Positions 1 through 4,923 of a stretch of DNA of 7,188 nucleotides are shown piece after piece (positions within the stretch are counted from its first letter, which is position 1; each line of letters opens with the position of its first letter). A program made the translations under genes and the position numbers. Origin of the DNA: JBBDXA01 sp040902585 (GTDB taxonomy: Bacteria; Planctomycetota; Phycisphaerae; Phycisphaerales; Phycisphaeraceae); the NCBI GenBank assembly GCA_040902585.1, contig JBBDXA010000054.1, positions 1-7,188 on the forward strand, written 5' to 3'. The notes below the pieces were generated by a model that had not been told where the DNA came from, did no database searches, and saw nothing but the letters and a program-made list of their open reading frames with translations.

Positions 1-48
1 GAGAGTGTAAACCATGTACCTTGTAAACTTTGTAAACCATGTTCCTTG
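1..48. repeat. Direct repeats resembling an insertion-sequence terminus
   Basis: Two 18-bp direct repeats, TGTAAACCATGTACCTTG at 6-23 and the same with one change (A to T) at 31-48, are separated by 7 nt. A further TGTAAAC lies at 22-28, so this heptamer occurs three times in about 30 bp. Tandem copies of TGTnAACCATGTnCC-type sequence are, from memory, typical of the ends of some DDE-transposon families (IS481-like), where they would be transposase binding sites. No transposase is present in the window. In the orientation seen, the element interior would lie to the right, where only gpmI is found. This would therefore be a relic or solo end, or the edge of something cut off by the window. The repeats are directly visible; the IS assignment is inference. 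Confidence 0.45.
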
Positions 49-112
49 GTGTTCACTACCTCGGGTTTCCCCTGAATCGGCCGTGCCGTTTCCCGGTCCG
101 GTGCTGCCCAGC

Positions 113-132
113 CTGACGTGATGCCTTACAAT
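113..132 (+). promoter_or_regulatory. Putative promoter of gpmI
   Basis: CCTTACAAT ends at 132, giving a -10-like hexamer TACAAT (127-132), 5 of 6 to the TATAAT consensus. A CTGACG box at 113-118 lies 8 nt upstream of the hexamer, too close for an ordinary -35. At normal spacing only a weak CTGCCC (104-109) is seen. The same CCTTACAAT with a nearby upstream GAC occurs before two other genes in the window. The inferred leader is about 40 nt, and no Shine-Dalgarno sequence is visible before the ATG at 180. Confidence 0.45.
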
Positions 133-179
133 CGCCCGCTTCCCCGTTTTTTTCACCCTTTACCCAAGAAACCACTGCC

Positions 180-1844
180 ATGACTGCGACTGTTCAACTT
201 GCCAAGAAGCCCGCTGTCCTGATCGTCCGCGACGGCTGGGGTCGGAATCCGAATGCTGAGCATGATGCGTTCAACGCGGTGAAACTCGCCAGGACGCCGC
301 GATGCACGGAGCTGCTGAGGAAGTATCCGTGGACGCTGATTCGCACCAGTGGAGAAGATGTCGGCCTGCCTGATGACACGATGGGCAACAGCGAGGTCGG
401 CCACCAGAACCTGGGCGCGGGGCGGATCGTGTACCAGGAATCAGTCCGCATCAGCGTGGCGATTAAGAAGGGCGAGTTCTTCCAGAATAAGACGCTGGTC
501 GATGCGGTGAACAAAGCCAAGAGCACGGGCAAAGCGGTTCACCTGATGGGCATCGGATCCGATGTCGGCGTCCACGGCCTGCTGCAACATCTTTATGGCT
601 GCATGGAACTATGCAAGCGCTTAGACATGCCCAAAGACAAAGTGTTCCTGCACCTGTTTACGGACGGCCGGGACTCGGGGCCTTACACCGGCAAGGGGTT
701 CCTCGAAGGCGTGGAGAAGAAATGCAGGGAGCTGGGCATCGGCAGGATCGTCAGTATCGTCGGAAGGTATTTCGCGATGGACCGCGACAACCGGTGGGAG
801 CGCGTGAAGCGTGCATACAACCTGCTTAGCGGTAGCACCGAAGGTGCACCCGTCTTCGCCACCGTCGCCGAAGCGCTACAGGATTATTACGACAACCCGA
901 CCAACACATCCCAGAACGGCGACGAATTCATCACCCCGCGCGTCATCGGCACCGACAGCGCCGCGACGCGCATCAGCGATGGTGACAGCGTCATCTTCTT
1001 CAACTACCGCGGCGACCGCCCGCGCGAGATCACCCGGGCGTTCATCTTCCCTGATGAAGAGTGGGCGAAAGTGAAGCCTTCACCCGACAGCGGCAAGCAC
1101 GGCTTCGAGCGCGGCAGGAAACTCAACCTCGGCGCGTACGTCACGATGACTGCTTACGAGACGGAGCTCGGGCCTTACGTGCAGGTCGCGTTCCCCAAGC
1201 AAGGCAAGATGAAAGACACCGGCGGGGAGTACCTCAGCAACCTCGGCCTGACGCAGTTTCGCACGGCTGAAACCGAGAAGTTCCCGCATGTGACCTTCTT
1301 CTTCAACGATTACCGCGATGACCCGTTTCCCGGTGAAGGCCGGCAGATGGCGCAGTCGCCCAAGGTCGCGACGTATGACCTGAAGCCGGAGATGAGTGCG
1401 GGCGAAGTGTGTGAGATCGTGCTGAAGCGGATCGCTTCGCCGGACTGTGAGGATTTTATCCTGGTGAACTTTGCGAATGGCGACATGGTGGGGCACACGG
1501 GTTCGCTGCCGGCCGCGATCAAGGCGGTGGAGACGGTGGATGCATGCGTCGGCAGGATTGTGGATGCGACCCTCGCGCGCGGCGGCTGCCTGATCGTCAC
1601 GGCTGACCACGGCAACGCGGAGCAGATGTTCGACCCCACGACGAATGCTCCGCACACCGCGCACACGACTTACACCGTCGAATGCATTCTGGTCGATCCT
1701 CGCCGGGAGAAGGATGGCACGGGCGATGCGATCCTCCCTTCGCCCTCGCTGCGGAGTGATGGCAAGCTGGCGGATGTGATGCCGACGTTGTTGGGGATGA
1801 TGGGATTGGAGAGGCCGGCGGCGATGGAAGGGGTGGCTCTGTGA
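180..1844 (+). CDS. gpmI: 2,3-bisphosphoglycerate-independent phosphoglycerate mutase
   Basis: Cytosolic glycolytic and gluconeogenic enzyme of the alkaline phosphatase superfamily, interconverting 3- and 2-phosphoglycerate with two metal ions and a phosphoserine intermediate. The 554 residues match the iPGM family end to end. Visible motifs are DGWG (D18, metal); MGNSEVGH with nucleophile S71; GVH (H132) and DGRD (162-165); GRYFAMDRDNRW (195-206); FFNYRGDR (273-280); AETEKFPHVTFFF (363-375); GDMVGH (D435, H439); TADHGN (D476, H477); and HTAH (H495). The phosphatase domain is formed by the two ends, and the phosphotransferase domain lies roughly at 95-330. It is about 40 residues longer than the usual ~510. 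The extra length is plausibly near 299-316 and 505-528, where the sequence looks unlike the core. R17 replaces the usual hydrophobic residue before DGWG. The ATG at 180 is chosen because the conserved core begins 12 residues later. It is convergent with the ACT gene. Confidence 0.97.
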   Translation: MTATVQLAKKPAVLIVRDGWGRNPNAEHDAFNAVKLARTPRCTELLRKYPWTLIRTSGEDVGLPDDTMGNSEVGHQNLGAGRIVYQESVRISVAIKKGEFFQNKTLVDAVNKAKSTGKAVHLMGIGSDVGVHGLLQHLYGCMELCKRLDMPKDKVFLHLFTDGRDSGPYTGKGFLEGVEKKCRELGIGRIVSIVGRYFAMDRDNRWERVKRAYNLLSGSTEGAPVFATVAEALQDYYDNPTNTSQNGDEFITPRVIGTDSAATRISDGDSVIFFNYRGDRPREITRAFIFPDEEWAKVKPSPDSGKHGFERGRKLNLGAYVTMTAYETELGPYVQVAFPKQGKMKDTGGEYLSNLGLTQFRTAETEKFPHVTFFFNDYRDDPFPGEGRQMAQSPKVATYDLKPEMSAGEVCEIVLKRIASPDCEDFILVNFANGDMVGHTGSLPAAIKAVETVDACVGRIVDATLARGGCLIVTADHGNAEQMFDPTTNAPHTAHTTYTVECILVDPRREKDGTGDAILPSPSLRSDGKLADVMPTLLGMMGLERPAAMEGVAL

Positions 1845-1847
1845 TCG

Positions 1848-1876
1848 GGAGCACCACCTTTTCGGGATGGTGCTCC
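1848..1876. terminator. Shared bidirectional hairpin between convergent genes
   Basis: GGAGCACCA (1848-1856) pairs perfectly with TGGTGCTCC (1868-1876), with an 11-nt loop that can itself form a CC/GG pair. It starts 4 nt after the gpmI stop and ends 4 nt before the end of the convergent ACT gene. This is where a terminator serving both strands would sit. There is no T-tract on either side, so classical intrinsic termination is uncertain. Confidence 0.6.
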
Positions 1877-1880
1877 AAGC

Positions 1881-2393
1881 CTACAACGGCGGCAGCCCCT
1901 CGCCGCCGCCGAGCAGGGCGTTGTCGCCCAGGTCGTTTTCCGCCAGGAGCGTGAACAGGCGTTTGCGGAGAAGGGCGCAGCCCAGGTGCAGGTCGTCGGT
2001 CTGGAGGGCGACGGTGGGCCTTCCGCGGGGGCGGACGAGCAGGGGGTAGGCGTAGCGGATGCTCAGCTCGGCTGCGAGGAGGGCTTTGCAGGCGAGGTCG
2101 AGGGAATGGTCGTCATCGATCTCAACGACGAGGACGTCAGCCTCGCTAAAGGGAAACTGGTGCCGTTCGAGCAGGCGGCGGGCCAGGTCGGATCGGCTGG
2201 TGAGGATGCGGATGACGGCGTACTCGGCCGAGTCGAGGATACTGAACCCGGCGAGCTTGAGGGCCTGGCCGTGGAAGATTTCCACGAGTTCGAGCAGCTT
2301 GCCGACGCGGTTGTCGAGGAAGACGCTGAACTGCACATTGCGGGGCGGTTCGTAGCCATGCGTGGTCAGGTCGCCGACGGGAAGGGTGGACAT
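1881..2393 (-). CDS. Stand-alone tandem ACT-domain protein
   Basis: A 170-residue soluble protein without a catalytic domain. Residues ~20-80 (QFSVFLDNRVGKLLELVEIF, then AEYAVIRILTS) have the beta-alpha-beta-beta-alpha-beta look of an ACT domain. This includes the glycine between strand 1 and helix 1 (xNRVGKL) that typically lines the ligand site. Residues ~86-140 (VLVVEIDDDHSLDLACKALLAAEL, then ALQTDD) look like a second copy. ACT domains usually bind amino acids and control biosynthetic enzymes, and tandem stand-alone versions act as small regulators. The ligand cannot be read from the sequence. The last ~15 residues (LGGGEGLPPL) are probably disordered. The ATG at 2393 lies 6 nt after a TACAAT box and has no Shine-Dalgarno sequence, which suggests a leaderless mRNA. 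It is convergent with gpmI and divergent from the small lipoprotein gene. The long plus-strand frame opposite is an antisense shadow. Confidence 0.85.
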   Translation of the reverse strand: MSTLPVGDLTTHGYEPPRNVQFSVFLDNRVGKLLELVEIFHGQALKLAGFSILDSAEYAVIRILTSRSDLARRLLERHQFPFSEADVLVVEIDDDHSLDLACKALLAAELSIRYAYPLLVRPRGRPTVALQTDDLHLGCALLRKRLFTLLAENDLGDNALLGGGEGLPPL

Positions 2394-2399
2394 GGCCAG

Positions 2400-2415
2400 A
2401 TTGTAAGGGGAAGTC
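2400..2415 (-). promoter_or_regulatory. Putative promoter of the ACT-domain gene
   Basis: On the minus strand CGAC and then CCTTACAAT precede the ACT gene. The TACAAT hexamer occupies 2400-2405 and the ATG starts at 2393, leaving exactly 6 nt (CTGGCC) between. Transcription would then start at or near the A of the ATG, giving a leaderless message. No -35 box with normal spacing is evident. Confidence 0.45.
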
Positions 2416-2474
2416 GGGCCAATGGGGAAGAGGGCGGGGTGGATTTGAGGGGTTATGGGCCCTGTTTGCGTAGG

Positions 2475-2493
2475 TTGACGAGTTCCTTACAAT
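2475..2493 (+). promoter_or_regulatory. Putative promoter of the small lipoprotein gene
   Basis: TTGACG at 2475-2480 would be a near-perfect -35, but it is only 7 nt from the TACAAT at 2488-2493. The surrounding CCTTACAAT is identical to the one upstream of gpmI and of the ACT gene. The predicted transcript would have a leader of about 27 nt containing the ribosome binding site at 2515-2520. Confidence 0.45.
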
Positions 2494-2514
2494 GGGCCCC
2501 TAGTTGTTTCCCTC

Positions 2515-2520
2515 AAAGGA
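2515..2520 (+). promoter_or_regulatory. Ribosome binding site (AAAGGA) of the small lipoprotein gene
   Basis: AAAGGA lies 6 nt before the ATG at 2527, a good Shine-Dalgarno match at a good distance. This is the main argument that the 47-codon frame is a real gene, and it fixes the start. Confidence 0.6.
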
Positions 2521-2526
2521 CCTGCC

Positions 2527-2670
2527 ATGACTTCCGGATTTCTCTTCCGGTTTGTGATAACGCTTCTTGTCGCCACCGTCTGTTTCCTGACCCTCGGCTG
2601 CGGCGACCACGGCGACCCGCTGGATTTCGACCTCGAACCCGAGGGCGCGGTCCTGCCCTTTGGCCGATAG
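2527..2670 (+). CDS. Small putative lipoprotein (47 aa)
   Basis: A short frame running from the ATG at 2527 to TAG at 2670. The protein begins MTSGFLFRFVITLLVATVCF with a positively charged residue (R8) and a hydrophobic core (9-23). It then reaches a lipobox-like TLGC with C25 as the probable lipidated cysteine. The predicted mature peptide is only 23 residues, acidic and rich in Asp, Glu, Pro and Gly. This resembles the tiny lipoproteins annotated as hypothetical in many bacteria. The -3 position of the lipobox is Thr rather than Leu, slightly atypical. Support comes from the AAAGGA Shine-Dalgarno sequence 6 nt upstream and a promoter-like motif at 2475-2493. The function is unknown. It could be an exported anchor, or an entericidin-like small lipoprotein by size only; no family is recognised. 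It is followed by intergenic DNA and a repeat element. Confidence 0.65.
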   Translation: MTSGFLFRFVITLLVATVCFLTLGCGDHGDPLDFDLEPEGAVLPFGR

Positions 2671-2715
2671 TTCACGTCGCCAAGCTTCAACTTCACGCAT
2701 TGCGGAATGAAGGCA

Positions 2716-2740
2716 TCCAGTCATCTGGAGGTTGTTGTTC
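2716..2740 (+). terminator. Weak terminator-like hairpin after the small lipoprotein gene
   Basis: TCCAG (2716-2720) and CTGGA (2725-2729) form a 5-bp stem with a TCAT loop, followed by GGTTGTTGTTC, a T-rich but interrupted tail. It lies 46 nt after the stop codon at 2670. The short stem makes this tentative. Confidence 0.25.
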
Positions 2741-2744
2741 AGTT

Positions 2745-2807
2745 GGAGTCAGGGGACAGGGGACAGGAGTCAGGGGACAGGAGTCAGGGGACAGGAGTCA
2801 GGGGACA
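2745..2807. repeat. 14-bp direct repeat array, GGAGTCAGGGGACA
   Basis: Four exact copies lie at 2745-2758, 2766-2779, 2780-2793 and 2794-2807, with a 7-bp half copy (GGGGACA, 2759-2765) between the first and second. Related sequence in the opposite orientation lies at 2911-2931, on the far side of the inverted repeat. The array is therefore the outer part of a larger roughly symmetric element. Such low-complexity GGGGACAGGAGTC tracts are intergenic and carry no open frame of interest. Confidence 0.9.
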
Positions 2808-2809
2808 GA

Positions 2810-2893
2810 AGAAAGCCCATGCACTCCTGTGCATGGGTTGAGTTAGTCAGCCGGTGGCGGTCGGACCCATGCACAGGAGTGCATGGGCTTTCT
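2810..2893. repeat. Perfect 28-bp inverted repeat of two hairpins (REPIN/MITE-like)
   Basis: The arms 2810-2837 and 2866-2893 are exact reverse complements, separated by a 28-nt spacer (2838-2865). Each arm contains its own hairpin: CCCATGCAC, a 4-nt loop (TCCT in the left arm, AGGA in the right), then GTGCATGGG, at 2816-2837 and 2866-2887. Either two small hairpins or one long stem can form. Two palindromic units in opposite orientation with a short spacer is the architecture of REPINs, which are moved by REP-associated tyrosine transposases (RAYTs), and also fits a small MITE. It lies between the end of the lipoprotein gene and the end of the convergent prepilin gene, so it could also serve as a transcription barrier for both. 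The structure is seen directly; the mobile nature is inferred. Confidence 0.85.
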
Positions 2894-2937
2894 GTCAGTG
2901 TCCTGCCTCCTGACTCCTGTCCCCTGTCTCCTTCCCC

Positions 2938-3753
2938 TCACCACGCCTGAAAGCTCCGATGCCACCTGAGTTTCCACAAGTCTGGGAAAGGGATGGTTCG
3001 GGCGGAGTGATCCATGAAAGAGATGTTCGCGGCCTGTCCGTGCCTGCTGAGGCAGAAGCGTTTCATCCAACCGGGTGCGCCGGTGGCTTCAGGGTCGATG
3101 GTGTCCGAGGGCATGGCGTCCTCGGCGCGGGGCCAGCCGGCGTCAGGCCAGACGCAGTCACCGAAGACGGGGACGAGGCTGGTGGGGACTTTGGCTTCGA
3201 TGCGGGTGATGAAGTCGCCGCTGGGCCTGGAGCCGCCGATGCCGGTGCCGACGACCTTTGGATCTTCCAGCCAGTTGTTCATGCCGAACCCGCCGTAGTC
3301 ATCGGGTTCGACGCCGGCGTGAGAAGGCGGATCGGTGTAAACCTTCCAGCCATCGAGTGCGGTGCCGCGGTTGCCGCCCGGGCCGACGGGCGTGAGCTTG
3401 CGGTCGGCACTGGCGCACAGGAGGACGCGTTTGTCGTGGCCATAGTAAGGCTTGAGTGCGACGTACCAGTGCTTACCGACGCCGGTCTGGAATCCGCCGT
3501 TGCCCTGCCAGCTTTCGAGGACTTTGCCCATGTAATCATTGGCGTAGGCGGCCCAGGCATCAGTGAGCTGACTCTGGTTGGACAGGCAGATCATACTGCG
3601 GGCTGTTTCCCGCGACTTGTTTAGCGCAGGCTGAAGCATGCTGATCAGCAGCACGATCAGGCTGATGACGAGGAGGCCTTCGACGAGGGTGAAACCCGCG
3701 CGTCCAACAGGGCGCAGGCGACAGGGACCAGAATGGAATGCTTCAAACGACAT
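2938..3753 (-). CDS. Prepilin-type (type II secretion/type IV pseudopilin-like) protein
   Basis: A 271-residue exported protein with a type III (prepilin) signal. A basic leader (R12, R14, R18) ends at G20, followed by FTLVE (F21, with E25 at the conserved +5 position) and a hydrophobic helix at 26-44. Prepilin peptidase would cut after G20. The helix continues into KSRETARSMICLSNQSQL, a pattern typical of the abundant planctomycete pseudopilin-like proteins. The C-terminal part has LSRHGQAANISFMDHSA then WKLRWHR, corresponding to the family's RHxGxANxxFxDGH tail, with DH in place of DG. The middle section, rich in Gly, Trp and Pro, is a secreted globular domain of unknown role. The ATG at 3753 is used; a TTG two codons upstream (3759) is possible. 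No Shine-Dalgarno sequence is visible. G26 replaces the usual Leu at +6. It lies downstream of gpsA on the same strand, separated by a 21-bp tandem repeat tract. Confidence 0.85.
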   Translation of the reverse strand: MSFEAFHSGPCRLRPVGRAGFTLVEGLLVISLIVLLISMLQPALNKSRETARSMICLSNQSQLTDAWAAYANDYMGKVLESWQGNGGFQTGVGKHWYVALKPYYGHDKRVLLCASADRKLTPVGPGGNRGTALDGWKVYTDPPSHAGVEPDDYGGFGMNNWLEDPKVVGTGIGGSRPSGDFITRIEAKVPTSLVPVFGDCVWPDAGWPRAEDAMPSDTIDPEATGAPGWMKRFCLSRHGQAANISFMDHSARTIPFPDLWKLRWHRSFQAW

Positions 3754-3786
3754 GGTCAATCGCCGGCGAAGTACTCTTTGGTTTCA

Positions 3787-3868
3787 CCCTTGGCCCTTGG
3801 CCCTCTTCCCTTGGCCCTTGGCCCTCTTCCCTTGGCCCTTGGCCCTCTTCCCTTGGTCCTTGCCCTTT
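3787..3868. repeat. 21-bp tandem repeats between gpsA and the prepilin gene
   Basis: Three exact 21-bp copies (3787-3807, 3808-3828, 3829-3849), each made of CCCTTGG, CCCTTGG and CCCTCTT, are followed by a degenerate fourth copy (3850-3868, with one substitution and deletions). The tract abuts the gpsA stop codon (complement of 3868-3870). Since each unit is three related heptamers, it probably arose by slippage. In a transcript from gpsA into the prepilin gene it would read as purine-rich GGGAAGAGGGCC units. Confidence 0.9.
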
Positions 3869-4887
3869 CACCCGATCTTCTCAGGCTTGGGGTCCCGGCT
3901 CATGAGCTGGCTGATCGCTTCGATCGGGTCGAGCCCTTCGAAGAGCACCTTATGCACCGCCTGCGTGATGGGCATTTCGACCTTGTACTTCTTCGCCAGC
4001 GCGACGACGGACTTGGTCGTGGGCACGCCTTCGACGACGCCTTGAATCCCCTTGAGGCAGTCTTCGAGCTTGATGCCTTTGCCCAGCATTTCGCCGCAGG
4101 TTCGGTTGCGGCCGGTCGGGCTGAAACAGGTCGTCGCCAGGTCGCCCACGCCGGCGATGCCGAAGAAGGTCTCGCTCTTGGCGCCCATGGTCGTGCCGAG
4201 TCGGGCGATCTCGGCCAGGCCGCGCGAGAGCAGGGCGCTCTTGGCGTTGTTGCCTGCCTGGAGTCCGTCGAGGATGCCGGCCGCGAGGGCGATGACGTTC
4301 TTCGTCGCCCCGGCCAGTTCGACGCCGAGCAGATCGCTGTTGGTGTAAACGCGGAACCAGCTCGTGGTGAAGGCTTCCTGAAGGTGCCGGGCGAAGGATT
4401 CATCATCGCTCGCCGCACAGACCGTCGCGGGCAGGCATCGCGCCAGTTCGTCCGCCACCGAAGGCCCGCTGATCGCGGCGAGCGGGCGCGGGGCGCGGTC
4501 GGGGTGATCGAGCAGGACATCGGCGACGATCTGCGTCGGGCGGAGCATCGTGTCGTTCTCGATGCCCTTGGCGACCGAGGCGATGGGCACGCCGGCCGGG
4601 ACGTGAGCCGCCAGCCGCTTCCAGACGCTGCGGACGTACTGCGTGGGCACGGCACTCAAGATCAACTCGACATCCTTGAACGCGTTGGTGTCGTCCGCGG
4701 TGTAGCGGATGGATTCGGGGATGGGGTAGCCCGGCAGGTACCTCTTATTCTCCCGGGTCTGAATGAGTTCAGCGATGTGATCGCCGAACGCGCCCCAGAC
4801 GGTGACCTTGTGCCCGTTGCCGTCCAGCAGCAGGGCGCAGACGGTGGCCATGGATCCATCGCCGATGATGGTGATGTGCTGGGACAT
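3868..4887 (-). CDS. gpsA: NAD(P)-dependent glycerol-3-phosphate dehydrogenase
   Basis: Cytosolic enzyme reducing dihydroxyacetone phosphate to sn-glycerol 3-phosphate, the backbone for phospholipid synthesis. The 339-residue length is normal. The Rossmann domain starts with ITIIGDGSMA (G9, G11, A14). Other family motifs are VAKGIE (K107), ISGPSVADEL (139-148), GATKNVIALAAGI (catalytic K196), NNAKSALLSRGLAEIARLG (213-231), GIAGVGDLATTC (243-254; D249), GRNR (259-262) and VVEGVPTTKSV (284-294). The usual GAGSWGTALA is GDGSMATVCA here. D10 and A14 are changed, while the GxG turn and the hydrophobic positions are kept. The ATG at 4887 puts the Rossmann strand at residue 5. An upstream in-frame ATG at 4908 would add seven residues. 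A TACATT box ends 6 nt before the ATG at 4887, with no Shine-Dalgarno sequence, as for the ACT gene. It is divergent from the epimerase gene over 36 bp. The long plus-strand frame opposite is a shadow. Confidence 0.95.
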   Translation of the reverse strand: MSQHITIIGDGSMATVCALLLDGNGHKVTVWGAFGDHIAELIQTRENKRYLPGYPIPESIRYTADDTNAFKDVELILSAVPTQYVRSVWKRLAAHVPAGVPIASVAKGIENDTMLRPTQIVADVLLDHPDRAPRPLAAISGPSVADELARCLPATVCAASDDESFARHLQEAFTTSWFRVYTNSDLLGVELAGATKNVIALAAGILDGLQAGNNAKSALLSRGLAEIARLGTTMGAKSETFFGIAGVGDLATTCFSPTGRNRTCGEMLGKGIKLEDCLKGIQGVVEGVPTTKSVVALAKKYKVEMPITQAVHKVLFEGLDPIEAISQLMSRDPKPEKIG

Positions 4888-4893
4888 GAGGTC

Positions 4894-4899
4894 AATGTA
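4894..4899 (-). promoter_or_regulatory. Putative -10 box of gpsA, leaderless arrangement
   Basis: TACATT on the minus strand lies exactly 6 nt before the gpsA ATG (4887), the same spacing as at the ACT gene. No ribosome binding site can fit, so a leaderless transcript is likely if this start is right. No convincing -35 is seen. The 36-bp gap to the divergent gene also contains a small dyad, ATGT-AGC-ACAT (4895-4905), which could be an operator or chance. Confidence 0.35.
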
Positions 4900-4916
4900 G
4901 CACATCAAACAGAAGT

Positions 4917-4920
4917 GGGA
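4917..4920 (+). promoter_or_regulatory. Possible ribosome binding site (GGGA) of the epimerase gene
   Basis: GGGAAGG runs directly into the ATG at 4924. The GGGA part leaves only 3 nt, shorter than ideal, so this supports the start weakly. Confidence 0.3.
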
Positions 4921-4923
4921 AGG

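Noticed and set aside
1080..1664. A 194-codon minus-strand frame inside gpmI
   Set aside because: It lies opposite conserved catalytic motifs of gpmI and is Arg/His-rich, as antisense frames in high-GC genes are.
1986..2846. A 286-codon plus-strand frame crossing the ACT gene, lipoprotein gene and repeats
   Set aside because: It has no recognisable domain, runs antisense to the ACT protein and ends inside the repeat array.
2745..2932. Repeat region considered as a CRISPR array
   Set aside because: The repeat units are 14 bp and contiguous, with no unique spacers of regular length. The symmetry is palindromic, and no cas gene is present.
2959..3624. A 221-codon plus-strand frame
   Set aside because: It is antisense to the prepilin-like protein, has Ala/Gly/Asp-rich shadow composition and shows no motif.
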